A stretch of DNA of 64,000 bases from Psychroserpens jangbogonensis (GCF_000797465.1 NZ_JSWG01000015.1:186001-250000), one strand, 5' to 3'; shown: positions 7,776-16,765, counted from the first letter of the stretch. Numbers and translations are program-made. The notes: generated by a model from the sequence alone, not told the origin.

Positions 7776-8321
7776 ATGAATTCATCAATCAAAACCTTAA
7801 TCATGATGTTGTTCTTGGTTGTAGCTTTACAAAGTTGCAACCAAGGTCCAACACTGCAAAGTTTCTATGTAGATAGCGAACTTGCACCTGGATTTACATC
7901 TTTAGATGTGCCAATTAGCTTACTGAAAATAGACGAAACTTTATTGGATGTAGAGCAAAAAGAAGCTTACGATTCTGTAGATAAATTAAGTCTTGTGGCT
8001 TATGTTGCAGATGAAGGTAATGCAGAAGAAATGAATACTGAATATGCTAAAGTTCTAACAATATTAGAGAATCCTAAATATGAAGAACTTATGCGTGGCG
8101 GAAATTCTACTGATGGAAAATTCATTGTTAAGTGTATAGGTGAAGGTGACAATGTAGATGAGTTTATTCTTTTAGGGAATTCTAATGAAACTGGTTTTGC
8201 AGTCGTAAGAGTTCTTGGAGATGATATGAATTTCTCCAAAATAATGAAATTAGCGTCCGTTTTAGATGAAGGCAATATTGAGGAATCTCAATTAAAAGAA
8301 ATCACTAAATTTTTTCAATAA
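7776..8321 (+). CDS. DUF4252 domain-containing lipoprotein
   Basis: Second DUF4252-type gene of the operon, 7 bases after the first, giving 181 residues. A lipoprotein signal (MLFLVVALQSC, Cys at about 21) distinguishes it from its secreted paralogue. It shares the layout, including a YEELMRGG segment comparable to MEELMRVKDG in the first protein, and a C-terminal MNFSKIMKLA like the paralogue's LRQISKLT. A pair in which one member is membrane-anchored and one soluble suggests they may interact. The function is unknown. The operon ends at the terminator beginning at 8349. Confidence 0.82.
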   Translation: MNSSIKTLIMMLFLVVALQSCNQGPTLQSFYVDSELAPGFTSLDVPISLLKIDETLLDVEQKEAYDSVDKLSLVAYVADEGNAEEMNTEYAKVLTILENPKYEELMRGGNSTDGKFIVKCIGEGDNVDEFILLGNSNETGFAVVRVLGDDMNFSKIMKLASVLDEGNIEESQLKEITKFFQ

Positions 8322-8348
8322 CTGATTCGTATTGAGAATGTTAATGTA

Positions 8349-8385
8349 AATCACCTTGAGTTCTGCTTAAGGTGATTCTTTATTT
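8349..8385. terminator. Intrinsic terminator of the sigma/DUF4252 operon
   Basis: Stem AATCACCTT (8349-8357) / AAGGTGATT (8369-8377) with an 11-base loop, followed by CTTTATTT. It overlaps the stop codon of the converging 60-residue gene. Confidence 0.75.
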
Positions 8386-8562
8386 GGTATCAGATTCTTT
8401 AACTGCTATCCAAACAAGTACAGCGCCAAGAAATGCAAATCCGGAAAATAAAAGTGCTTTAACAATAATGTAATCTAAGACATCAAGAATTCCAGATACA
8501 AAAAAGCCTAAAACTAGAATGCCTGTATAGATAAGTGCTAAAGTATTTTTGCTTAACGTCAT
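8380..8562 (-). CDS. Small two-helix membrane protein (60 aa)
   Basis: The 60-residue product has two hydrophobic segments (about 8-28 and 33-53) with a short polar turn (DVLDYIIVK) and a charged end (KESDTK). It begins 2 bases after the purB stop codon on the same strand, so it is very likely co-transcribed with purB. No family is recognised. The purine enzyme next door need not indicate function. It is probably real because of strand, tight spacing and clear membrane topology. Confidence 0.65.
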   Translation of the reverse strand: MTLSKNTLALIYTGILVLGFFVSGILDVLDYIIVKALLFSGFAFLGAVLVWIAVKESDTK

Positions 8563-8564
8563 GT

Positions 8565-9908
8565 TTATATTCCAGTATAGTTACTTGGATTTATTGCTTT
8601 CAATTCTGCTTTAATAGCATCAGAAACCTCTAAAGTATCAATAAAATTTGAAATGGACTGTTCGTTAATCGTTTCATTAGTTCTCGTTAAGCCTTTTAAA
8701 GCTTCATAAGGATTTGGATACGCTTCACGTCTTAAGATGGTTTGAATGGCTTCGGCAACTACAGCCCAATTGTTTTCTAAATCTTGTGCAAACTTAGGTT
8801 CGTTTAATAAAAGCTTATTCAGTCCTTTTAGAGTCGATTTAAAACCGATAAGTGTATGGCCAAAAGGTACTCCAACATTACGCAATACTGTGCTGTCTGT
8901 TAAATCTCGCTGTAATCTTGAAATAGGAAGCTTAGCAGATAGGTGTTCAAAAATAGCATTAGCAATTCCTAAGTTTCCTTCAGAGTTTTCAAAATCTATA
9001 GGATTTACTTTATGTGGCATAGCGCTACTTCCAACTTCACCTTCTTTAATTTTTTGCTTAAAATATTCCATTGATACATAAGTCCACATATCACGATCTA
9101 AATCTATAATAATCGTATTGATGCGCTTTAAAGTATCAAATAAAGCAGCCATATGATCGTAATGTTCAATTTGTGTTGTAGGAAACGAATGTTGTAAGCC
9201 TAATTTCTCTTGAGTAAATTGAGTTCCGAAAGCTTTCCAATCTACATCTGGATAAGCAACTTTATGAGCATTGAAGTTTCCTGTCGCTCCACCAAATTTC
9301 GCAGCACTAGGTACATCGTTCAATAAATTAAACTGTTCTTCCAAACGCACTACAAATACCTGTATTTCTTTTCCTAGTCGAGTAGGAGATGCAGGTTGCC
9401 CATGTGTTCTAGCTAGCATAGGAATGTCTTTCCACTCTGTAGCAATAGCTTTTAACTTTTTTAAGACTTCAAAGTATTCAGGCACATAAATATCATTCAT
9501 GGCATCTTTGATGCTCAAGGGAATGGCAGTGTTGTTAATGTCCTGAGATGTTAATCCGAAATGAATAAACTCCTTGTATTTTGATAGGTTTAATTTATCA
9601 AATTGTTCCTTTATAAAATATTCAACCGCTTTTACATCATGATTAGTAATGGCTTCGATATCTTTAATGGCTTGTGCGTTTTCAGTTGTAAAACCAGTAT
9701 AAATGGCTCTTAAGTCATCAAAAACAGGCGTATCAATATCTGAAAGTTGAGGTAGATTTAATTCACATAGTGCGATGAAATATTCGATTTCTACTAAAAC
9801 ACGATATTTAATAAGAGCTTCCTCAGAAAAATATGGTGCAAGATTGTCTACTTTGTTTCTGTAACGACCATCTATTGGAGAAATGGCCTTTAATGATGAT
9901 ATTGACAT
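8565..9908 (-). CDS. purB: Adenylosuccinate lyase
   Basis: Purine biosynthesis enzyme that splits SAICAR to AICAR and adenylosuccinate to AMP, each with release of fumarate. From the chosen start the product is 447 residues, beginning MSISSLKAISPIDGRY as is typical for the E. coli-type enzyme. The fumarase/lyase signature SSAMPHKVNPIDFENSEGN lies near residues 270-290, and HGQPASPTRLGKE near 165. A longer frame begins at 9980, but its extra 24 residues (Cys/Lys/Pro-rich) are not part of the family, so I chose the ATG at 9908. A 60-residue membrane protein follows 2 bases downstream. Confidence 0.95.
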   Translation of the reverse strand: MSISSLKAISPIDGRYRNKVDNLAPYFSEEALIKYRVLVEIEYFIALCELNLPQLSDIDTPVFDDLRAIYTGFTTENAQAIKDIEAITNHDVKAVEYFIKEQFDKLNLSKYKEFIHFGLTSQDINNTAIPLSIKDAMNDIYVPEYFEVLKKLKAIATEWKDIPMLARTHGQPASPTRLGKEIQVFVVRLEEQFNLLNDVPSAAKFGGATGNFNAHKVAYPDVDWKAFGTQFTQEKLGLQHSFPTTQIEHYDHMAALFDTLKRINTIIIDLDRDMWTYVSMEYFKQKIKEGEVGSSAMPHKVNPIDFENSEGNLGIANAIFEHLSAKLPISRLQRDLTDSTVLRNVGVPFGHTLIGFKSTLKGLNKLLLNEPKFAQDLENNWAVVAEAIQTILRREAYPNPYEALKGLTRTNETINEQSISNFIDTLEVSDAIKAELKAINPSNYTGI

Positions 9909-9985
9909 TGGATGTGTTGTTTTTTTTGGACTAAAACTATAAGTTGGCAAAGATAATTGTTTTCGGTTGAAGCAACGCATAAGTC

Positions 9986-10016
9986 ATTGTAAGTTTTTAT
10001 ACTTTTCTTAAATTTG
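9986..10016 (+). promoter_or_regulatory. Bacteroidota-type promoter for the BrkB-like gene
   Basis: TTG at 9987-9989, a 19-base spacer and TAAATTTG at 10009-10016 fit the -33 / -7 consensus. Transcription would begin near 10023, about 70 bases before the chosen ATG at 10094. Confidence 0.6.
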
Positions 10017-10093
10017 TAGTTATAAGTTTTCTACTTTTACGAGTGTCCAAATTAGTTTGGTGCTTATATGAAAATCAATATCAAAAACGCTAC

Positions 10094-11014
10094 ATGTCTA
10101 AACCTATTGAAGATAAATTAGAGAAAATTCCTGTAGTAAATCTGCTGGTAAAATTCTTTAAGAGTATTAAACTTAAGGTTTTAGAGGGTTTGTCGCTTTA
10201 CGATTTATTAGAACTTTACATTATTGGTATTGTAAAAGGAACAGTGAGCACAAGAGCAAGTGCTATTGCTTACAGTTTTTTTATGGCATTATTTCCGTTT
10301 TTGTTATTTGTGATTATCGTAATTCCATACATTCCAATTTCTGGTTTTGAAACCGAGTTTTTAAGTTTCCTACAATCGTTTTTGCCACCAACAACTACCG
10401 ACTTTTTTTATGAAAGTATTTTTGACAATATAACAGGAGGTGGACTCATCTCATCTGTGTTCTTGGTTTCAATTTTATTAATGGCTAATGGTGTGAATGC
10501 TGTGTTCTCAGGTTTTGAAAGCTCCTACCACCAGCAGCTTACTCGAAGTATATTTAATCAATATATCTATGCCTTAGGAGTTGCATTGATTCTTGCATTT
10601 TTATTGATTCTTACCGTTGCAGTTCTAGGTTTTTTTAATATTTATGTGGTAGAAAATATTGTAGAATTCGCTCATGTTGAAAATGAAAATAGCGGATTCT
10701 TATTGGTGCTATCACAATATTTATTCTTTATTATTATGGTGTATTTAGCAACGGCCACACTCTATTATTTTGGAACAAAAGAAGGCAAGAAATTCAAGTT
10801 TTTCTCAGTTGGAGCACTGTTTACTACGCTGTTAATCATACTAACCTCGTATTTGTTTGGTATCTATATCGAAAGTTTTGGACAATACAATAAACTATAT
10901 GGTTCTATTGGAGCGTTATTAATACTCATGTTCTATTTATGGCTCAACGCAAATATTTTATTATTGGGCTTTGAGTTAAATGTTTCATTAAACACATTAA
11001 GAAAACACAGGTAA
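10094..11014 (+). CDS. YihY/virulence factor BrkB family membrane protein
   Basis: Inner-membrane protein of the YihY/BrkB family (formerly called RNase BN); its biochemical role is uncertain. The 306-residue product has about six hydrophobic helices. The family signature region reads GTVSTRASAIAYSFFMALFPF near residues 50-70, and the last helix contains SIGALLILMFYLWLNANILLLG. A longer frame starts at 10043, but the preceding 17 residues look non-coding and the ATG at 10094 (MSKPIEDKLEKIP) is a more usual start. The gene is followed 1 base later by the DUF2147 gene, suggesting an operon. Confidence 0.88.
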   Translation: MSKPIEDKLEKIPVVNLLVKFFKSIKLKVLEGLSLYDLLELYIIGIVKGTVSTRASAIAYSFFMALFPFLLFVIIVIPYIPISGFETEFLSFLQSFLPPTTTDFFYESIFDNITGGGLISSVFLVSILLMANGVNAVFSGFESSYHQQLTRSIFNQYIYALGVALILAFLLILTVAVLGFFNIYVVENIVEFAHVENENSGFLLVLSQYLFFIIMVYLATATLYYFGTKEGKKFKFFSVGALFTTLLIILTSYLFGIYIESFGQYNKLYGSIGALLILMFYLWLNANILLLGFELNVSLNTLRKHR

Positions 11015-11015
11015 T

Positions 11016-11444
11016 ATGCGCTATTTTTTATTATTGATATTTTGTTTAGGTTTTTCATCAGCAATAGGCGCTCAAAGTATACTTGGTCAGTGGAAAACCA
11101 TTGATGATGAAACTGGAATTGAAAAATCTATTGTTGAAATTTATAAAAAGGATGGTAAGATCTACGGAAAGGTTATCGAAATATTCAATGATTCTCAACG
11201 ATATTTGCCATGTAAATATTGTGATGGTGAGGACTACAATAAGCCTATTTTGGGTCTAATCATCATAAAAGATATGGAAAAAAAAGGTGATGCTTATAAA
11301 AACGGAACCATTACAAATCCTGAAAATGGTAAAGTATATACCTGCCGACTTAAACTTGATGGTGATAATCCAAACCAGTTACAAGTTAGAGGATACATTG
11401 CATTCTTTTATAAAACCCAATATTGGGTGAGAATAGAAGGTTAG
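11016..11444 (+). CDS. DUF2147 domain-containing secreted protein
   Basis: Small periplasmic or exported protein of unknown function. The 142-residue product starts with a signal peptide (MRYFLLLIFCLGFSSAIGAQ) followed at once by SILGQWKTIDDETG, the usual DUF2147 opening. It continues with the family pattern GKIYGKVIEIF, a CKYCDG motif and a C-terminal YWVRIEG. The two Cys in CKYC might bind metal or form a disulfide. It begins 1 base after the BrkB-like stop and is likely co-transcribed. Confidence 0.85.
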   Translation: MRYFLLLIFCLGFSSAIGAQSILGQWKTIDDETGIEKSIVEIYKKDGKIYGKVIEIFNDSQRYLPCKYCDGEDYNKPILGLIIIKDMEKKGDAYKNGTITNPENGKVYTCRLKLDGDNPNQLQVRGYIAFFYKTQYWVRIEG

Positions 11445-11551
11445 TTTTTTAGACTAATTTATATGTCGTTCATCGAATAATACATCAATCTACTTAATAC
11501 CTTGATTAGTTTTATTAGATATTATATCTAACCAATAGAAACTAAACAATC

Positions 11552-12097
11552 ATGAAAAACCTTATTTATCTTTTTTGTATTTCTTTTTTATTAATTGGCT
11601 GTGGCAGTGATGATTCTAGTGATTCTAATGATGATGATCCTATGTTGGATAATACGCCATATTACGTGAGCTTTAGAGAGTCTCAAATGAATTTTGATTC
11701 TAGAGCTAATCAAAGTGTAAGCTTTGAAAGCTTTGTAGCTGAAGGTATTGATGATTTCTCATTTATTATCACCACCAACTTTTTAACAACTGATGGTCAA
11801 ATTATAGCATTCGTAATGACTCTATATGGGGAATCTTTTGATGATATTCAAAACAACTTGGAAATCGATGGGCAAAATCTAGATTTTGATCTTGAATTTA
11901 TTTACAGTAGATCAAGTTTAATAGATGGTATAGATTTTAGTGGTAGTATTGATACAGGAGGTGAAGTCTATTTGAAAATTCTTAGTATCGATAGAGATAA
12001 TAAAATCATATCTGGGAATTTTAATTTTGTTGCTGAGTCAAATGATGATACTTCTACTAGAAGTGTAACTAACGGATTCTTTAATGCTGATTATTAG
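11552..12097 (+). CDS. Hypothetical lipoprotein
   Basis: The 181-residue product starts with a lipoprotein signal (MKNLIYLFCISFLLIGC, Cys at 17), then an Asp/Ser linker (GSDDSSDSNDDD) typical of Flavobacteria surface lipoproteins. The rest alternates polar and hydrophobic residues, consistent with a beta-rich fold (SFIITTNFLTTDGQIIAFVMT; NKIISGNFNFVAES). No family is recognised. The end pattern, where a modified value is followed by ISGNFNF and FFNADY, resembles DUF6252-like lipoproteins, but this is only an impression. The gene stands alone between the DUF2147 gene and priA, with its own terminator. Confidence 0.7.
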   Translation: MKNLIYLFCISFLLIGCGSDDSSDSNDDDPMLDNTPYYVSFRESQMNFDSRANQSVSFESFVAEGIDDFSFIITTNFLTTDGQIIAFVMTLYGESFDDIQNNLEIDGQNLDFDLEFIYSRSSLIDGIDFSGSIDTGGEVYLKILSIDRDNKIISGNFNFVAESNDDTSTRSVTNGFFNADY

Positions 12098-12135
12098 CGT
12101 CTTGAGAAATTAAATTTTATATTATAAATATAAAT

Positions 12136-12167
12136 AAAAGCCATCTTTTTTAAGGTGGTTTTTTTTG
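12136..12167 (+). terminator. Intrinsic terminator after hypothetical lipoprotein
   Basis: AAAGCCATCTT / AAGGTGGTTT form a stem with two G-T pairs and a short T loop, followed by a run of T. It lies 39 bases after the stop codon and just before the priA start. Confidence 0.7.
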
Positions 12168-12178
12168 TTCAAACATAG

Positions 12179-12186
12179 TACCTTTG
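12179..12186 (+). promoter_or_regulatory. -7 promoter element abutting the priA start (TACCTTTG)
   Basis: Exact TAnnTTTG match ending 4 bases before the GTG start codon of priA. If the start site lies the usual 5-7 bases downstream, the transcript would begin at or inside the start codon. No TTG is seen at -33. Confidence 0.45.
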
Positions 12187-12190
12187 GGAT

Positions 12191-14644
12191 GTGAATAATT
12201 TCATCAACGTCATATTGCCAATTCCTTTAGAAAAAAGTTTTACCTACGCTATAACGCAAGCGGAAGCTGAATTTCTAAACCCAGGTATGCGTGTGTCTGT
12301 GCCTTTCGGTAAGAGTAAGATTTATACTGGATTGGTTGAAAGTATTCATCAAGAAGCGCCTTTAGTCTATGAAGCGAAACAAATTCATCAAATTCTTGAT
12401 GAAACACCTTTAGTGACTGCAATTCAACTTAAGCATTGGCAATGGATTTCTAAATATTATATGTGTACTGTTGGCGAAGTCATGAGAGCAGCTTTGCCTA
12501 GTGCTTTTATTTTGGAGAGTGAAACAGTAATCTATAAAAACGCTGATGTTCAAATAAGCGATGAGGATTTAAAAGATGATGAGTTTATAGTTTATGAAGC
12601 ATTGCATCATCAATCGTCCCTGAAAATTCAAGATTTGATGGCGATTTTGGATAAAAAGAATGTACTTCCAGTTATCAAAAGGCTTTTGGAAAAGGAAGTG
12701 ATCAATGTGCAGGAAGAGATTTATGAAAAGTATAAACCTAAGTTGGTTAGATATGTTAAGTTAGCTACAATTCATACGTCAGAAAAAGCATTGCAAGAAT
12801 TAATGGATATTTTGAGTCGAGCCCCAAAACAACGTGATGTAGTAATGACTTTGTTTTCTGTTTCTGCTCAAACAAAGAAGCCAGTAAAAGTTTCAGATTT
12901 AATTTCTGAAAGTGATACATCTTCAGCTATTGTAAAGACCTTAATTAATAAAGGTGTTTTAGAAGAATACCATATCCAAACAGATAGAGTGCAGTATGAA
13001 GGTGAGGATAATCAGGCATCTAAACATTTAAATGAACACCAAGAAAAAGCTTTAAGTGAAGTTGTTCAATCATTTGAAAAACAAAATATTACATTATTAT
13101 ATGGAGTTACATCTTCAGGTAAAACAGAGCTCTATGTAAAACTCATTGAGACACAATTATCACAAGGCAAACAAGTGCTGTATTTGTTACCTGAAATAGC
13201 TTTGACTACACAATTAGTTGAACGACTTCAGAATTACTTTGGAGAAAAAGTAGCCGTATTTCATAGTAAGTATTCATCCCATGAGCGTGTTGAGGTGTGG
13301 AATAAAGTGCTGAATAATTCACCGAAAGCACAGATTGTTTTGGGTGCACGTTCTTCAGTATTATTGCCATTTCAAAATTTAGGATTAGTGATTGTTGATG
13401 AAGAACACGAATCATCTTATAAACAATTTGATCCTGCTCCTCGTTATCATGCCAGAGATATAGCAGTTGTTTTAGCAAGTATGTTTAAAGCAAAAACCCT
13501 GTTAGGTTCTGCTACGCCGAGTTTAGAGAGTTATTCTAATGCTCAGCAAGGTAAATATGGATTGGTAGAACTTAAACACAGATATAACAATGTGTTGATG
13601 CCAGACATTGAGCTTATCGATATTAAGGATAAGCACAAGCGTAAACGCATGACAGGTCATTTTAGTGATCGACTTATTTTGGAAATGCAAGAGACCTTAA
13701 AAGATGGTCATCAAATTATATTATTTCAGAATAGACGCGGATTTTCACCAATTGTAGAATGTAATACCTGTGGACACTCGCCTCAATGCCCAAACTGTGA
13801 TGTGAGTTTAACCTTTCACCAGTATAAAAATCAATTGCGCTGTCATTATTGTGGTTATAATTCGGCCATGCATAAAAACTGTGAAGCCTGTAGAAGTGTA
13901 GAGATTGATTCTAAAGGGTTTGGAACCGAACAAGTAGAGCAGGAGGCTAAGTTGCTGTTTCCGGATCATAATGTAGCTCGTATGGATTTAGATACGACAC
14001 GTGGTAAATATGGCTATGAAAAGATAATTACAGCCTTAGAACAGCAGGAAATCGATATTTTGGTTGGAACACAAATGCTAACCAAAGGTTTAGATTTTAG
14101 AAATGTAAAGCTGGTTGGTATTATGAATGCTGACAATATGCTTAATTTTCCAGATTTTAGAGCACATGAGCGTAGTTATCAATTGATGGCTCAGGTTTCG
14201 GGAAGAGCTGGTCGTACGAAAGAACGCGGTAAAGTATTGATTCAAACATATAATCCATTTCATCGCATTTTGCAACAAGTGTCTACAAATGCTTTTGAGC
14301 AGATGTTTGATGAGCAAATGGATGATAGGCACACCTTTAAGTATCCTCCAATTTATAGAATGATAAAAATCACCTTAAAGCATAAGGATTATCAAAAAGT
14401 AAATGTTGGAGCGGAGTGGTATGCAAAATCATTAAGAACAGTTTTCGATAAACATGTTTTAGGACCTGAGTTTCCTCCTGTGGCCAGGATTCGAAATCAG
14501 TATTTAAAGCATATTCTTGTAAAAATTCCGCAGAAGCAATCCTTATTAAAAACGAAAGAAGCTATTATTAAAATAAATAACAGCTTCTTAAGTGTAAAAG
14601 ATTTTAGGGCAGTAAGAGTAATTTTAAATGTCGATAATTATTAA
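12191..14644 (+). CDS. priA: Primosomal replication restart helicase PriA
   Basis: DEAH-type helicase that reloads the replisome at stalled forks. The 817-residue product (GTG start) has the N-terminal DNA-binding domain (1-100), Walker A TSSGKTELY near 306-314, a DEEH motif near 403, a zinc-binding region near 520-565 with paired CxxC motifs (CNTCGHSPQCPNC, CHYCGY, CEAC), and helicase motifs V-VI (VGTQMLTKGLDF, QVSGRAGR). Length fits the family. ATG at 12189 is out of frame, so GTG at 12191 is the first usable start; a TAnnTTTG box almost touches it. Confidence 0.96.
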   Translation: MNNFINVILPIPLEKSFTYAITQAEAEFLNPGMRVSVPFGKSKIYTGLVESIHQEAPLVYEAKQIHQILDETPLVTAIQLKHWQWISKYYMCTVGEVMRAALPSAFILESETVIYKNADVQISDEDLKDDEFIVYEALHHQSSLKIQDLMAILDKKNVLPVIKRLLEKEVINVQEEIYEKYKPKLVRYVKLATIHTSEKALQELMDILSRAPKQRDVVMTLFSVSAQTKKPVKVSDLISESDTSSAIVKTLINKGVLEEYHIQTDRVQYEGEDNQASKHLNEHQEKALSEVVQSFEKQNITLLYGVTSSGKTELYVKLIETQLSQGKQVLYLLPEIALTTQLVERLQNYFGEKVAVFHSKYSSHERVEVWNKVLNNSPKAQIVLGARSSVLLPFQNLGLVIVDEEHESSYKQFDPAPRYHARDIAVVLASMFKAKTLLGSATPSLESYSNAQQGKYGLVELKHRYNNVLMPDIELIDIKDKHKRKRMTGHFSDRLILEMQETLKDGHQIILFQNRRGFSPIVECNTCGHSPQCPNCDVSLTFHQYKNQLRCHYCGYNSAMHKNCEACRSVEIDSKGFGTEQVEQEAKLLFPDHNVARMDLDTTRGKYGYEKIITALEQQEIDILVGTQMLTKGLDFRNVKLVGIMNADNMLNFPDFRAHERSYQLMAQVSGRAGRTKERGKVLIQTYNPFHRILQQVSTNAFEQMFDEQMDDRHTFKYPPIYRMIKITLKHKDYQKVNVGAEWYAKSLRTVFDKHVLGPEFPPVARIRNQYLKHILVKIPQKQSLLKTKEAIIKINNSFLSVKDFRAVRVILNVDNY

Positions 14645-14692
14645 AGTTTAGTTAACGTTATATCTTCAAACTAAATAGTCTTAAGTGCCATT

Positions 14693-15388
14693 TTAAATAT
14701 TATTTAAAGCGTCTACAAGTTGGGTTTTCTTGTTTCGACTTAAAGGAATCTCATAAGCGCCAACTTCTACGTTTTTGCTATTAAATCGGTCTACCTTATC
14801 AAGGTTGACAATATACGATTTATGGATTCTCAAGAATTTACCTTCCGGCAATTCATGTTCAAAAGCTTTCATTGTAGATAACACGACTAAGCTGTTTTCT
14901 TCTGTAACTAATTTTACATAGTCACCAAGAGCTTCGATCCATTTAATATCTTTAATGTAAACTTTTCGTTTTTTCAGGTTACTTTTCACAAAGATGTGTT
15001 CACCATCAGTTTCATTAAAATCAAGCTTAAGCTTATGTTGCTCTAACGCTTTTTCTACCGATGTATTAAATCGTTCCCTAGAGATAGGTTTTTGTAGATA
15101 GTCCGTTGCATCATAATTAAAAGCTTTAAATGCGTATTCAGTTTTACCTGTAACGAAAATAATTTGGGGTTTGTTGTTGAGTACGTCGAGCAGTTCGAAA
15201 CCGTTAAGAACAGGCATTTCAATATCTAGGAAGATTAAATCTACCTTATGAGTATTGAGTCCGTTCTTGGTCTCTAATGCGCTACTGTATTCTGCAATAA
15301 GGTTAAGTGAGGAATGATTCTCAATTAACTTTACAATCGATAATCGTTGAATCGCAGAATCATCAACTACTACACAGTTTAAAGTCAT
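14693..15388 (-). CDS. LytTR-family two-component response regulator
   Basis: DNA-binding response regulator. The 231-residue product has a receiver domain (1-120) with the acidic pair VVDD at 7-10, phospho-acceptor Asp55 in LIFLDIEMP, Thr in VTGKTEYAF and Lys in LQKPIS. The LytTR domain follows (about 130-230: IKWIEALGDYVKLVT, LRIHKSYIVNLDKV, IPLSRNKK). No histidine kinase is adjacent, so the partner is elsewhere. LytTR proteins bind tandem direct repeats about two helical turns apart; whether this one regulates any locus here cannot be told. Confidence 0.92.
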   Translation of the reverse strand: MTLNCVVVDDSAIQRLSIVKLIENHSSLNLIAEYSSALETKNGLNTHKVDLIFLDIEMPVLNGFELLDVLNNKPQIIFVTGKTEYAFKAFNYDATDYLQKPISRERFNTSVEKALEQHKLKLDFNETDGEHIFVKSNLKKRKVYIKDIKWIEALGDYVKLVTEENSLVVLSTMKAFEHELPEGKFLRIHKSYIVNLDKVDRFNSKNVEVGAYEIPLSRNKKTQLVDALNNI

Positions 15389-15524
15389 AACATTATTATA
15401 TTTTAGGTTAAGATATCGACAATGTTACAAAAAATTCGGTTAAAAACCAAAAAACATCGGTAAAGTGTTCTTTTTAACATTTCATTAACAGTGTCAAAAT
15501 CTATAAAATTTTATATACAAAAAC

Positions 15525-15556
15525 GTTGCCAGAAACATAAATAATGGTTATTTTTG
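15525..15556 (+). promoter_or_regulatory. Promoter of the rpsF-rpsR-rplI operon
   Basis: TTG at 15526-15528, a 20-base spacer and TATTTTTG at 15549-15556 fit the Bacteroidota consensus. Transcription near 15563 leaves a leader of only about 26 bases, too short to hold the S6:S18 autoregulatory RNA known from other bacteria. Confidence 0.65.
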
Positions 15557-15588
15557 CACTCATTTTTAACACAATAAATAGTATTTTT

Positions 15589-15927
15589 ATGAATCATTAT
15601 GAAACTGTTTTCATCTTAAATCCCGTTTTATCTGACGATCAGATAAAGGAAACAGTACAGAAATATGAAGATTTTCTTGTTTCTAGAGGAGCGAAGATGG
15701 TAGCCAAAGAAGATTGGGGCTTAAAGAAATTAGCCTATGCAATCCAAAACAAAAAAAGTGGTTTTTATCACTTATTTGAGTACACTGTTGATGGAGAAGT
15801 AATAAATCCATTAGAAGTAGAGTTTAGACGTGATGAGCGTTTTATGCGTTACTTAACAGTAAGTTTAGACAAGCATGCGATTGCTTGGGCAGAAAGAAGA
15901 AGAACTAGAGATAAACAAAAAGCGTAA
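15589..15927 (+). CDS. rpsF: 30S ribosomal protein S6
   Basis: Small-subunit protein that binds S18 on 16S rRNA. The 112-residue product begins [20 protein letters not shown], the normal S6 start, and has the family core [23 protein letters not shown] (seen in two parts around residues 45-65) and [10 protein letters not shown] longer frame opens at 15544, but that start lies upstream of or within the promoter, so ATG 15589 is chosen. It is the first gene of the S6-S18-L9 operon, 2 bases from rpsR. Confidence 0.97.
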   Translation: MNHYETVFILNPVLSDDQIKETVQKYEDFLVSRGAKMVAKEDWGLKKLAYAIQNKKSGFYHLFEYTVDGEVINPLEVEFRRDERFMRYLTVSLDKHAIAWAERRRTRDKQKA

Positions 15928-15929
15928 TT

Positions 15930-16226
15930 ATGTCTTCAATTGAACAACAAGCAAAAGGAAAAAAAGATGGAGAGATCAGATATCTTACTCCATTAAATAT
16001 CGATACAAGCAAAACTAAAAAGTATTGCCGTTTCAAGAAATCTGGTATCAAGTATGTTGATTACAAAGATGCTGATTGGTTACTTGGTTTTGTAAACGAA
16101 CAAGGTAAATTGTTACCAAGACGTTTAACAGGAACTTCTTTAAAATACCAAAGAAAAGTATCTGTTGCTGTAAAAAGAGCTCGTCACTTGGCATTAATGC
16201 CTTATGTAGCTGATTTATTAAAATAA
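15930..16226 (+). CDS. rpsR: 30S ribosomal protein S18
   Basis: Small-subunit protein partnered with S6. The 98-residue product has the S18 core [20 protein letters not shown], then [20 protein letters not shown] and [11 protein letters not shown]. The N-terminus ([18 protein letters not shown]) is the extended form common in Bacteroidota. Gene order S6-S18-L9 is conserved. Confidence 0.98.
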   Translation: MSSIEQQAKGKKDGEIRYLTPLNIDTSKTKKYCRFKKSGIKYVDYKDADWLLGFVNEQGKLLPRRLTGTSLKYQRKVSVAVKRARHLALMPYVADLLK

Positions 16227-16239
16227 AATACCAATAACT

Positions 16240-16689
16240 ATGGAACTTATATTAAAACAAGACGTTGATAATTTAGGATTTAAAGACGATATTGTAACAG
16301 TAAAGAACGGTTATGGTAGAAATTTTTTAATTCCTCAAGGTCAAGCTGTAATGGCTACACCTTCTGCTAAGAAAGTATTGGCAGAAACTTTAAAGCAAAG
16401 AGCTTATAAAGAGAAAACTATTGTTGACGAAGCAAGCAAAACTGCTGAAGCACTTAAAACATTAGAGATTAAGATTGCTTCTAAAGTTGGAACAGGAGAC
16501 AAATTATTTGGATCTGTTAACAATATTGATTTAGCAAACGCATTACAAAAAGCTGGTCACGAGATTGACAAGAAATTTATCTCTGTAGCAGGTGGATCTG
16601 TAAAACGTTTAGGAAAGTACGATGCTGTTGTAAGATTACACAGAGAAGTAACAGTAGATTTACCATTTGAAGTTATAGCTCAAGCTTAA
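16240..16689 (+). CDS. rplI: 50S ribosomal protein L9
   Basis: Large-subunit protein that binds 23S rRNA at the base of the L1 stalk. The 149-residue product has the N-terminal L9 signature (MELILKQDVDNLGFKDD, VKNGYGRNFLIPQGQA), a long linking helix (about 42-75) and the C-terminal domain (KLFGSVNNIDLANAL). It is last in the operon, and a strong terminator begins about 20 bases after the stop. Confidence 0.98.
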   Translation: MELILKQDVDNLGFKDDIVTVKNGYGRNFLIPQGQAVMATPSAKKVLAETLKQRAYKEKTIVDEASKTAEALKTLEIKIASKVGTGDKLFGSVNNIDLANALQKAGHEIDKKFISVAGGSVKRLGKYDAVVRLHREVTVDLPFEVIAQA

Positions 16690-16708
16690 GACTCAAATTT
16701 ATTATAGT

Positions 16709-16738
16709 GAAAGCCTCAACTTTAAGTTGAGGCTTTTT
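16709..16738 (+). terminator. Intrinsic terminator of the ribosomal protein operon
   Basis: AAAGCCTCAACTT / AAGTTGAGGCTTT is a perfect stem with a minimal loop, followed by TTTT. Confidence 0.92.
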
Positions 16739-16765
16739 CAATTACATGTTTTAAATAGTATTTAA

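Noticed and set aside
9909-9980. 24-residue N-terminal extension of adenylosuccinate lyase
   Set aside because: The residues are unlike any PurB and the normal PurB start (MSISSLKAISPIDGRY) is at 9908.
15544-15588. 15-residue extension of S6
   Set aside because: The upstream start codon precedes the TATTTTTG promoter box and so is not in the transcript; the standard S6 start is at 15589.
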